From Trebonia sp963777905 (lineage in GTDB: Bacteria > Actinomycetota > Actinomycetes > Streptosporangiales > Streptosporangiaceae): a stretch of 64,000 nt of DNA. The DNA lies in NCBI GenBank assembly GCA_963777905.1, contig CAVZSM010000014.1, forward strand, positions 39,986 to 103,985, read 5' to 3'. Both the position numbers and the translations under genes were made by a program. Under the pieces are notes generated by a model. It was not told the origin of the DNA. It worked only from the letters and a program-made list of their open reading frames with translations, and did no database searches. Positions 25,947 to 33,526 of this stretch are shown piece after piece. Every line of letters begins with the position of its first letter. Positions within the stretch are counted from its first letter, which is position 1.

Positions 25947-26927
25947 CTACTCGGCGCGCAGGATGAGCTTGCCGATATGAGTGCTCTCCGCCATGATGCG
26001 GTGCGCCTCGGCGGCCTCGGCGAACGGCAGCTCACGGTAGACGACCGGGCGGATGCTGCCCGCTTCCACCAGCGGCCATACATCCTCGCGCACGGCAGCG
26101 ACGATAGCGGCCTTCTGCTCAGCGGGGCGGGCCCTGAGCGTGGTGCAGGACAGGGTGGCGCGCTTGACCATCAGCTTGCTCATGTCCAATTCCGCCCTGG
26201 CCCCGCCCTGCATGCCGATGCACGCGATCCGCCCGTCGGCGGCGAGCGCGTCGATGTTGCGGTCCAGGTACCTGGCTCCGATGATGTCCAGGATCACGTC
26301 CGCGCCGCGGCCGTCGGTGGCGTCCTTGACCCGCTGCACGAAATCCTCGTCGCGGTGGTTGATCGCGATGTCCGCGCCGAGTTCCCTGCAGGCCTTCAGC
26401 CTGTCCTCCGAGCCGGCGGTCACCGCCACGGTCGCGCCGAAGTCCTTCGCGAGCTGGATCGCCGTCGTGCCGATGCCGCTGGCGCCGCCGTGGATGAGGA
26501 GCGTCTCGCCTGCCCTCAGCCTGGCGCCGAGGAAGACGTTCGAGTACACGGTGCAGACCGCTTCCGGCAGCCCGGCGGCGTGCGTCAGGCTGGTGCTCGC
26601 AGGGGCCGGCAGAAGCTGCCCGGCGGGGACCGCGACCTTTTCCGCGTAGCCGCCGCCAGCCAGCAGCGCGCACACCGCGTCACCCACTTGCCAGCCGGTG
26701 ACGCCAGGGCCGACGGCCGAGATCGTGCCCGAGCATTCGAGGCCCGGGTACGGAGGCGCCCCTGGCGGCGGCGGATAGAAGCCCTGGCGCTGCATCAGGT
26801 CCGCACGGTTGACCCCGCCCGCGACGACGTCGACGAGCACTTCGCCCTGGCCTGGCACGGGGTCATCGACCTCGGTCCATTGCAGCACTTCAGGACCGCC
26901 AGGCTTGGTAATGACTACCGCGTGCAT
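25947..26927 (-). CDS. NAD(P)H-dependent quinone oxidoreductase, medium-chain family
   Basis: The 326-residue protein belongs to the zinc-independent MDR family (TP53I3/PIG3-like). It has the GroES-like domain (GGVNRADLMQRQGFYPPPPG, PGLECSG) and the Rossmann motif HGGASGIGTTAIQLA; NADPH-binding and reductase functions follow. No zinc ligands are seen. It probably reduces quinones or similar enones. It lies upstream of bpa on the same strand, an adjacency reminiscent of the neighbourhood of Rv3777 and Rv3780 in M. tuberculosis. Confidence 0.92.
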   Translation of the reverse strand: MHAVVITKPGGPEVLQWTEVDDPVPGQGEVLVDVVAGGVNRADLMQRQGFYPPPPGAPPYPGLECSGTISAVGPGVTGWQVGDAVCALLAGGGYAEKVAVPAGQLLPAPASTSLTHAAGLPEAVCTVYSNVFLGARLRAGETLLIHGGASGIGTTAIQLAKDFGATVAVTAGSEDRLKACRELGADIAINHRDEDFVQRVKDATDGRGADVILDIIGARYLDRNIDALAADGRIACIGMQGGARAELDMSKLMVKRATLSCTTLRARPAEQKAAIVAAVREDVWPLVEAGSIRPVVYRELPFAEAAEAHRIMAESTHIGKLILRAE

Positions 26928-27029
26928 AGCTGCCTCCTCGCTTGGGAACCCCTCTTAAGCAAGGTTCTGTCAAACTAGGTCGTCGGGTTGGGTGGTTTGT
27001 GCGATGAGCGATATCGTGCCGCGAACAGT

Positions 27030-28625
27030 ATGGCAAGAGCAGGGACGATGACAGCCGACGAGCCCGTGGACGGCGACTACCCGGCGGCGGGCGAGAACCC
27101 GTTCGGTTCCGCGTACCCGTCCGCGTACCAGCAGGGCACGGGTATGTTCGGGCACGTGTCGCTACCGCCGGACGAGTCGGAGGCCCCCGACGTGCCAGAC
27201 CCCCTGGATGATTTGCCGGCGATGGAGCCGCTGCCGGACCCCGATGCGCTGCCCGACCCCGGCTATCCCGGCATGGCGGAGTACCAGCGACCGGCCCCGG
27301 CGGCATCCTCGCCGTTCCCTCCGCCGCCGCAGGATCCGCCCACGGCGTTCCCGCAGCCGCCGGCGTTCCCGCCGCCGCCCCCGCCGTCGGCGGCCGCGGG
27401 CTGGCCGCGCGTGTCGCCGGCCGCGAGCGGGTACCGGGACTGGCCGCCAGACGAAGAGGAACAGCCGGCCGTCGCCCACGCGGACCCGTACCAGGCGCCG
27501 CGCGAGCCGGCCGCGGCGCCGCCGCTGCGCGGCCCTGCCGTGCCGCTGTCGGAGATCCAGTCCGACACGAGGCCGTCAGACGCGCCGCCGCTCGCCGCGC
27601 CGCTGCCTGCGGAGCTGCTGCCTGCGGAGTCACCGCCAGCGGAGTTGCCGCCCAGGGAGACCGCGGAGAGCCTCACCAGCGACGTGCTGCTGCCTGGCAA
27701 GCGAGCCGCCCCTGGCGTGGGCTGGCGGCGGACGATCTACCGGGCGTCCGGCGGGCTGATCCGCGTCGGCGAGTCGGCCGCGGACCTGCGGCGCCGCGAC
27801 CTGGTCAGCCGGGTGCGCACCCCGGTGGCAGGCGGTCACCACCGGGTCGCCGTGATGAGCCTCAAGGGCGGCGTCGGCAAGACGACGGCCGCCGTCGGTC
27901 TCGGCTCCACGCTTGCGTCGCTGCGCGGTGACCGGGTGATCGCGGTGGACGGCAACCCGGACAGGGGCACGCTCTCGGACAAGGTCCGGCTGGAAACCTC
28001 GGCCACGATCCGCGACCTGCTGAACGAGCGCGCCCAGGTCAGCAGGTACGCGGACGTCAGGGCGTATACCTCCCAGGCGTCCAGCAGGCTGGAGATCCTC
28101 GCGTCCGACCGTGATCCCGGCGTCTCTGTGGCGTTCAGCGCGGATGACTACCGTGCGGTGGCCCGGGTCTTGGAGCACTACTACTCCATCTGCATCACGG
28201 ACTGCGGCACGGGCCTGCTGCACTCTGCCATGGCGGGGATCCTCGAGCTGGCGGACCAGATCGTCCTGGTGAGCTCCCCGTCCGTGGACGGCGCGCGCAG
28301 CGCGAGTGCCACCCTCGACTGGCTGGAGGCGCACTCGTACGGCGACCTGGTTCGCAATGCCGTCGTGGTGCTGTCGATGATCCGCCCGAAGAGCAAGAGC
28401 ACGGTGGACCTCGACCGCCTCGAGGGGCACTTCGCGGCCCGCTGCCGGGCCGTGATCCGCGTGCCCTACGACCCGCACCTCGAAGAGGGCGCCGAGGTCG
28501 AGTTGGACATGCTCAACTCCGACACCGCGGACGCGTACCTCGCCCTGGCCGCGACCGTCGGCGACGGCTTCGCGGTGCCCCGCGGACAGGTCTCCTGGCT
28601 CACGTCAGCGGCCCCGTTCGCGTAA
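27030..28625 (+). CDS. MinD/ParA-like ATPase with long proline-rich N-terminus
   Basis: About 531 residues. Roughly the first 270 are Pro/Ala/Glu-rich and disordered; the C-terminal P-loop domain has the deviant Walker A of the MinD/ParA class, SLKGGVGKTTAAVG, then VDGNPDRGTLSDK and ITDCGTGLLHSAM (switch II). The layout resembles actinobacterial MinD-like ATPases linked to ESX secretion (EspI-like), which carry long proline-rich leaders. No ESX genes are in view, so the partner is unknown. Several starts are possible: ATG at 27030 or 27048 (the latter after AGCAGGG), or a TTG at 26988. It is divergent from the quinone reductase and ends 14 bp before tRNA-Ser. Confidence 0.85.
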   Translation: MARAGTMTADEPVDGDYPAAGENPFGSAYPSAYQQGTGMFGHVSLPPDESEAPDVPDPLDDLPAMEPLPDPDALPDPGYPGMAEYQRPAPAASSPFPPPPQDPPTAFPQPPAFPPPPPPSAAAGWPRVSPAASGYRDWPPDEEEQPAVAHADPYQAPREPAAAPPLRGPAVPLSEIQSDTRPSDAPPLAAPLPAELLPAESPPAELPPRETAESLTSDVLLPGKRAAPGVGWRRTIYRASGGLIRVGESAADLRRRDLVSRVRTPVAGGHHRVAVMSLKGGVGKTTAAVGLGSTLASLRGDRVIAVDGNPDRGTLSDKVRLETSATIRDLLNERAQVSRYADVRAYTSQASSRLEILASDRDPGVSVAFSADDYRAVARVLEHYYSICITDCGTGLLHSAMAGILELADQIVLVSSPSVDGARSASATLDWLEAHSYGDLVRNAVVVLSMIRPKSKSTVDLDRLEGHFAARCRAVIRVPYDPHLEEGAEVELDMLNSDTADAYLALAATVGDGFAVPRGQVSWLTSAAPFA

Positions 28626-28639
28626 GGTTGGTGGACACT

Positions 28640-28728
28640 GGAGGGCTCGCCTAGTGGCCGATGGCGGCAGTCTTGAAAACTGCTAGGTTGGGTGACCGAC
28701 CTCGTGGGTTCGAATCCCACGCCCTCCG
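28640..28728 (+). tRNA. tRNA-Ser (anticodon TGA)
   Basis: The 89-nt class II tRNA pairs GGAGGGC with GCCCTCC, has anticodon stem GCAGT/ACTGC-type pairing around CTTGAAA (anticodon TGA), a long variable arm and T-arm GTGGG-TTCGAAT-CCCAC. The discriminator is G, as for serine. Confidence 0.94.
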
Positions 28729-28895
28729 CTCGCCAGCAGCCGGGCCAGCCGCCTGACTGGAGTAGCGTGACGGGCCCGCTGACGCATCGTGGTGCGCACC
28801 CGCTGAGCCTCAAGGAGCAGCCGGCTGCGCTCGCCCGCTCGGCGCGCGTCGTCCTGGCGCGCTTTCATTACGTACTCGGAGATGATTGAGTGCAT
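28683..28895 (-). CDS. Possible small basic protein, function unknown
   Basis: A 70-codon frame beginning MHSIISEYVMKARQDDARRA reads as an Arg/Ala-rich helix (about 55 residues) like many small actinobacterial proteins of unknown role. Its last 15 codons run antisense into the tRNA-Ser gene, giving a GGRGIRTHEVGHPT ending that is a well-known artefact of tRNA sequence, so either the real stop is hidden by an indel or the frame is not a gene. The rest of 28729-29005 holds nothing else I can support. Confidence 0.3.
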   Translation of the reverse strand: MHSIISEYVMKARQDDARRAGERSRLLLEAQRVRTTMRQRARHATPVRRLARLLASGGRGIRTHEVGHPT

Positions 28896-29005
28896 CGCCG
28901 CCCCCCGTGAGTTTGCCGTTGGTGTGATCGTCGGCGCCAACGGCGGGGGACCGCCATACGACCTTTCTCGTATCCTTGATTCAAGCCGCGGTGGCTGGAG
29001 GCTTC

Positions 29006-29737
29006 ATGGATACGGCAGCTGCGTTGTTCCAGGTCGTAGGCGCCTTGCGCCAGGCGCAGCACTGCGACGGCCATGTGCTGCAAGCGGATGGTGTAGCCGA
29101 GGCCTTGCAGCGGATTGTCCCGGCCGAAGAGGCGACGCTCAACGAGCACGACACGCGGCATCAGCAATCCGAGCTGGTCGAACTGCTCGACACCGAAGAT
29201 CCCGGGGATTATCCCGGGCCGTTCTGGGATCATTTCCCAGGTACGGTCGCGTGCTCCTACACCGAGCACCACCCGAGGCTGCGGCTGGAGGTGATGCGCA
29301 CTAATGACTTCTACACCGACCGCGAATGGCACTCCACCGGGATGTACGCCGAGTGCTTCAGCCCATCCGGTCTCGACCAGCTGCTGATCATCCCCCTCCC
29401 GGGACCGCCAGGCATTGCCCGTCGGCTGGGCTTCTTCCGGTCACCCGGCCGGAGGTTCTCCGATGCCGAGCGCGACGCCGCGGTACTGCTGCAGCCGCAC
29501 ATAACCGAAGCGCTGCGCCTGCAGGCCCGCCGGGCCGCCGCCCAGATGCTGACCGCCCGCCAGCTTCAGCTGCTCCGGATGGTTGCCCTCGGCCATGACA
29601 ACAGCGCGATCGCCCGCGAGTTGCTGGTCTCACCCCTTACCGTGCGCAAGCATCTGGAGAACATCAACATAAGGCTGGGGGTCACCAGTCGCACCGCTGC
29701 GGCGGCCAGGGCCTTCCCTGATATCACCTGGTCCTAG
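29006..29737 (+). CDS. LuxR-family transcriptional regulator
   Basis: The 243-residue protein has an N-terminal sensor-like region of about 175 residues with no named domain and a C-terminal LuxR helix-turn-helix (LTARQLQLLRMVALGHDNSA, TVRKHLENINIRLGV). The start at 29006 is supported by GGAGG five bases upstream; the frame is open further up but has no ribosome site. The sensor half is acidic and contains aromatic clusters (GPFWDHFPGTVACSYTEHHP), perhaps a degenerate GAF/PAS fold. It stands alone between a tRNA gene and DUF72; its targets are unknown. Confidence 0.9.
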   Translation: MDTAAALFQVVGALRQAQHCDGHVLQADGVAEALQRIVPAEEATLNEHDTRHQQSELVELLDTEDPGDYPGPFWDHFPGTVACSYTEHHPRLRLEVMRTNDFYTDREWHSTGMYAECFSPSGLDQLLIIPLPGPPGIARRLGFFRSPGRRFSDAERDAAVLLQPHITEALRLQARRAAAQMLTARQLQLLRMVALGHDNSAIARELLVSPLTVRKHLENINIRLGVTSRTAAAARAFPDITWS

Positions 29738-29785
29738 CATCGCGTCTGACGCCTAGTTCCGCACCCGCGGGGTAGCGTGGCTGGG

Positions 29786-30514
29786 ATGCCTCTGCTTGTG
29801 GGTACCTCTGGGTGGCAGTACCGGCACTGGCGCGGTGCGTTCTATCCGGCGGACGTTCCGCAGCGCCGGTGGCTGGAGTACTACGCCGGGCAGTTCCCCA
29901 CGGTCGAGAACAACGGCACGTTCTACCGGCTGCCTGCCCGCGCGACGTTTGAGCAGTGGCGGGCGCGGACCCCGGACGGCTTCGTGATGGCCGTGAAGGC
30001 CAGCCGCTACCTCACCCACATCCGCCGGCTGCGCGACCCGGCCGAGCCGGTCCGCCGGATGCTCGACGCGTTCGCAGGACTCGGGGACCGGCTGGGCCCG
30101 GTGCTGATCCAGCTCCCGCCCACTATGAAGGCCGACCCCGGGCTACTCGACGGCACGCTCAGCCAATTCCCGCCCGCGATGCGGGTCGCCGTCGAGCCGC
30201 GGGACGCGTCGTGGTGGACGGACGAGATCAAGGACGTGCTGACCGCCCGCGGGGCAGCACTGTGCTGGGCGGACCGCGCCGACGAGCCGGTGACCCCGCT
30301 GTGGCGCACCGCCGACTGGGGATACCTGCGCTTCCACGAGGGCACCGCCGACCCATGGCCCCGGTACACGGACCAGGCCCTCCAGACCTGGGCGGACCGC
30401 GTGACATCGACGTGGTCGGGGTCGGCCCAGGTGTACGCCTACTTCAACAACGACCAGAACGGCGCTGCCGTCATCGACGCGGCGCACTTCGCTCAGCCGA
30501 CCATGATCACGTAA
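29786..30514 (+). CDS. DUF72 family protein (YecE-like)
   Basis: The 242-residue protein shows the DUF72 TIM-barrel signature: MPLLVGTSGWQYRHWRGAFY at the start, then ENNGTFYRLP, FVMAVKASRYLTHIRRL, VLIQLPP and AVEPRDASWW; YAYFNND near the end is also conserved. The biochemical role of the family is unknown. A GTG at 29777 is an alternative start. The stop codon lies inside the left arm of a hairpin at 30502-30554. Confidence 0.92.
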   Translation: MPLLVGTSGWQYRHWRGAFYPADVPQRRWLEYYAGQFPTVENNGTFYRLPARATFEQWRARTPDGFVMAVKASRYLTHIRRLRDPAEPVRRMLDAFAGLGDRLGPVLIQLPPTMKADPGLLDGTLSQFPPAMRVAVEPRDASWWTDEIKDVLTARGAALCWADRADEPVTPLWRTADWGYLRFHEGTADPWPRYTDQALQTWADRVTSTWSGSAQVYAYFNNDQNGAAVIDAAHFAQPTMIT

Positions 30515-30554
30515 GAAAAGTATTCTATACACGCATTTTTCTTTCGTGATCATG
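30502..30554. terminator. Long hairpin spanning the DUF72 stop codon, probable terminator
   Basis: Arms of 19 bp, CATGATCACGTAAGAAAAG at 30502-30520 and its complement at 30536-30554 with two mismatches, around a 15-nt AT-rich loop. The left arm contains the TAA stop of the DUF72 gene. The A/T-rich inner stem suits termination, although no long T-run follows on the plus strand. Confidence 0.6.
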
Positions 30555-30645
30555 AAATGCTGGTTCGATTGCCGACCGAGCTGCCGCGCGGCGCCTCTTG
30601 ACGCCGGACGCGGCTACGACAGGGCGTAGCGGTACTCTCGTCCTC

Positions 30646-31686
30646 ATGGGAAGTGACCAGCTGCCGCCGTTCAGCTGGACCGAAGCGGCCAGCAACTGGC
30701 AGTTCGCGCCGGTCGTCACCGTCATCACCGCGGTCGTGGCGGCGCTGTACTTGTGGGGCGCCGTGCGCGTCGCCCGCCGGCATCCCGCCCGGCCCTGGTC
30801 GGTGCTGCGCACCGCCTCGTTCCTCTGCGGCCTGCTAGTCGTGGTCCTGGCGACGCAGAGCGGCATCGGCACGTACGACGACACGCTGTTCTGGGATCAC
30901 ATGATCCAGCACGTGATGCTGATCATGATCGCGCCGCCGCTGCTTGTCGCCGGGGAGCCCATCACCCTGCTGCTGCACGCCAGCAGGAACCCGCTGCACA
31001 CACGGGTGAAGAAGTTCCTCAGGTCCTGGCCGGTGCACTGGCTGACCTGGCCGGTGTTCGGGGTGGTCGCGTACTCGGCGACGATCGTGGGGACGCACCT
31101 GACGAGCTTCATGAACGTCGTGGAGACCAACGACGCGGTGCACAACGCCGAGCACGTGCTGTACCTCGTCGTGGGCTACCTGTACTTCCTGCCGCTCGTC
31201 GGCCGCGAGCCCATCGGGTGGAAGGTGTCGTACCCGCTGCGGCTGTTCCTGCTGTTCATCGTCATGCCAGTGGACGCGTTCACCGGCGTCGTGCTCGGCT
31301 CCGAGTCCTCGCCCCCGTTCACCTCGTCGGAGCCGCGCTCGTGGGGGCCGTCCACGCTCGAGGACGTGCACATGGGCGGCGCGGTCATGTGGATCGGCGG
31401 GGCCGCGATCATGTTCGTGCTGATCATGCTGACGTTCTTCGCCTGGAGCAGGGAGCGCCGCCCGTCCGCCGGCATGGGCTGGCTGGAGACGGCGCGCCGG
31501 GTGAACCTGGCCGACCGGTTCGCCGAGGGCGCCGGAGGTGCCGCGGGCGCTGCCGGCGCCGCGCCAGGAGCACGGCCCGCGCCGAGAATCGTCAACGTGG
31601 ACGAGGACGACGAACAGCTCGCCGCGTACAACGCTTATCTCGCCCGTATTAACGGCCCGGCCAGCGGCGACGCGGGCAGTTCCTGA
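30646..31686 (+). CDS. CtaG-like cytochrome c oxidase assembly membrane protein
   Basis: The 346-residue protein has about seven hydrophobic helices and the caa3_CtaG signature: FWDHMIQHVMLIMIAPPLLV near residue 85, HNAEHVLYLVVGYLYFLPLV near 165 and LEDVHMGGAVMWIGGAA. Conserved histidines in these helices are thought to serve copper delivery to cytochrome oxidase. The start is the ATG at 30646 (MGSDQLPPF). The cytoplasmic tail is Ala/Gly-rich then acidic. No oxidase subunits are nearby, which is common for this family in actinobacteria. Confidence 0.9.
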   Translation: MGSDQLPPFSWTEAASNWQFAPVVTVITAVVAALYLWGAVRVARRHPARPWSVLRTASFLCGLLVVVLATQSGIGTYDDTLFWDHMIQHVMLIMIAPPLLVAGEPITLLLHASRNPLHTRVKKFLRSWPVHWLTWPVFGVVAYSATIVGTHLTSFMNVVETNDAVHNAEHVLYLVVGYLYFLPLVGREPIGWKVSYPLRLFLLFIVMPVDAFTGVVLGSESSPPFTSSEPRSWGPSTLEDVHMGGAVMWIGGAAIMFVLIMLTFFAWSRERRPSAGMGWLETARRVNLADRFAEGAGGAAGAAGAAPGARPAPRIVNVDEDDEQLAAYNAYLARINGPASGDAGSS

Positions 31687-31842
31687 TCACAGTGACCTAG
31701 ATCACATCAATCCGATTGCCGCATGTGGCGAGCGATTAAGCGTGCTTCCGCTGCGAAATACGAGTTTTGGCATGTGAACGCGCCGGGCCCATACGACGAT
31801 GTTGACTAGGTGCTGGGGGCGAGGCATGAGAGGCAAGCAGCA

Positions 31843-32058
31843 TTGACCAGCAACACGAGTAAGGCGGACAGCCAATACGTCACGGACGCGCTCACGATCG
31901 AAGATGAGTACGAGTCCGAACTCGCTGCGGTGCAGGTCGCGCTCGAAAGGTTCGAGGTGGCGCCGCACGAGTACGCGGAACGCCGCGCCGAGATAGCCGC
32001 GCGTGCCTATCTGAGGCTTGCCGAGGCACACCAGCGCTTCCTCGGCCGGAATAACTAG
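31843..32058 (+). CDS. Small conserved-looking protein of unknown function
   Basis: From the TTG at 31843, preceded by GAGAGG, the product is 71 residues: a Ser/Thr-rich leader, then an amphipathic Glu/Ala/Arg-rich helical region (ELAAVQVALERFEVAPHEYA, then RRAEIAARAYLRLAEAHQRF). It looks coding by composition and codon bias, but I recognise no family. It lies 71 bp upstream of the AAA ATPase gene on the same strand and may form a pair with it. The GTG at 31810 is an alternative start. Confidence 0.6.
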   Translation: MTSNTSKADSQYVTDALTIEDEYESELAAVQVALERFEVAPHEYAERRAEIAARAYLRLAEAHQRFLGRNN

Positions 32059-32129
32059 GCGCGACACGCCGGTAGCAGTGTCTACGGAAATCTACGGTTC
32101 TCGCTAGAGGAGGCCATAGAGTCCGATTC

Positions 32130-33314
32130 GTGGACCCTGTGCGAAACCCTTACGCGCCCGGCGCCGGGCAGCGCCCGCCAGAACTCGCCGGACGGGAGCG
32201 GGAGATAAGCCAGTTCGAGGTCGTGCTCGAGCGGGTGGCCAGGGCTCGTCCTGAGCGCAGCATGGTGCTCACCGGGCTGCGCGGCGTGGGGAAGACCGTG
32301 CTGCTCAACACGTTCAGGTCGATGGCCTTGCAGCGGCTGTGGGGAACCGGCAAGCTCGAGGCCCGGCCGGACCAGTCGATCAGGCGCCCGGTCGCGAGCG
32401 CGCTGCACATGGCGGTCAGGGAACTCGCCCCCAGGCACCGTGCCCCGGACCGGATCGATGACTTCCTCAGCGTGCTCAAGGCGTTCGCGCTCCGCGACCC
32501 GAAGGCGCCCAAGGGCTCCTCGGTCACGGCGCAGTTCGGCATCGACGTCCCCGCGGCCCGCGGGCGGGCCGATTCCGGCGACCTCGAGGTGGACCTGACC
32601 GAGCTGTTCACCGACGCTGCCTCGGTCGCGGCCGACCTGGGCGTCGGCATCGCGCTGTTCGTCGACGAGATGCAGGACGTGCCGGCCCAGGACGTGTCGG
32701 CGCTGTGCGCCGCCTGCCACGAGCTGTCTCAGGTAGGCGGGCCGCTCATCGTCGTTGGCGCGGGTCTCCCGCATCTGCCCTCGGTGCTTTCGGCGAGCAA
32801 GAGTTATTCTGAACGGCTCTTTCGCTACGCCCGCATCGACAGGCTCGACCGGGAAGCGGCAGACCAGGCACTGATCGCGCCCGCGGAGCGAGAAGACGTG
32901 ATCTTCAAGCGGGAGGCGCTCGACGCGCTGTACGAGGCGGCCGACGGATACCCCTACTTCGTCCAGGCCTACGGCAAGGTGACCTGGGACGTCGCCGCGG
33001 GAAGCCCCGTCACCGCGGCGGACGTCGCCGTGGCGGCGCCGGAGGCGGAAGGCGAGCTCGCCGTCGGCTTCTTCGGCAGCAGGTACGAGCGGGCGACCCC
33101 GGCCGAACGGGAGTACATGCGCGCCATGGCCTCAATCGGCGACGAGCCGGTGCCCACCTCAAACGTCGCGGATGAGCTCGGGCGCAAGCCGTCAAGCCTC
33201 TCCCCGGCCAGGGACGGCCTGATCAAGAAGGGGCTCATCTACAGCTCGGAACGCGGGCTGATCGCGTTCACCGTGCCGCACTTCGGCAAGTTCCTGCGCA
33301 GCCAGCCGGCCTGA
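32130..33314 (+). CDS. AAA-family ATPase, Orc1/Cdc6-like archaeal-ATPase type
   Basis: The 394-residue protein has Walker A LTGLRGVGKTVLLN, Walker B ALFVDEMQDV and a sensor-like IVVGAGLPHLP, followed by a winged-helix-like C-terminal region (about residues 320-390). The layout matches stand-alone actinobacterial ATPases related to the archaeal ATPase/Orc1-Cdc6 group whose role is unknown; their partner is often a toxin-like or membrane gene. Here the upstream neighbour is a 71-residue helical protein. A copy of the dispersed palindrome begins seven bases after the stop. Confidence 0.85.
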   Translation: MDPVRNPYAPGAGQRPPELAGREREISQFEVVLERVARARPERSMVLTGLRGVGKTVLLNTFRSMALQRLWGTGKLEARPDQSIRRPVASALHMAVRELAPRHRAPDRIDDFLSVLKAFALRDPKAPKGSSVTAQFGIDVPAARGRADSGDLEVDLTELFTDAASVAADLGVGIALFVDEMQDVPAQDVSALCAACHELSQVGGPLIVVGAGLPHLPSVLSASKSYSERLFRYARIDRLDREAADQALIAPAEREDVIFKREALDALYEAADGYPYFVQAYGKVTWDVAAGSPVTAADVAVAAPEAEGELAVGFFGSRYERATPAEREYMRAMASIGDEPVPTSNVADELGRKPSSLSPARDGLIKKGLIYSSERGLIAFTVPHFGKFLRSQPA

Positions 33315-33320
33315 GCAGTC

Positions 33321-33337
33321 ACCACGGGCCCGTTCGG
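33321..33337 (+). repeat. Dispersed palindromic repeat, copy C (intergenic, diverged)
   Basis: ACCACGGGCCCGTTCGG matches copies A, B and D except for one missing C. It is the only copy outside a gene. The remaining 33338-33526 is noticeably AT-rich (for example TAAATATTCTCTTTATTC) and carries no gene I can support; it presumably holds the promoter of the acyl-CoA ligase. Confidence 0.75.
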
Positions 33338-33526
33338 TAAATATTCTCTTTATTCGCCGCTATTGGATCTTTCCTATAGCCGCCTAGAGAACCGAAGAAT
33401 CTTCGGGGGCGGACGCCGGGCTTGGCGCAGGCGGTTCGTGGTGATAATCCCCGTAACTGGAGGGTTACGTGCTGCCTGTCCCGCGTGGCACTATCACCGT
33501 CAGGGACTTGACGAGGAGGTGCGGCC

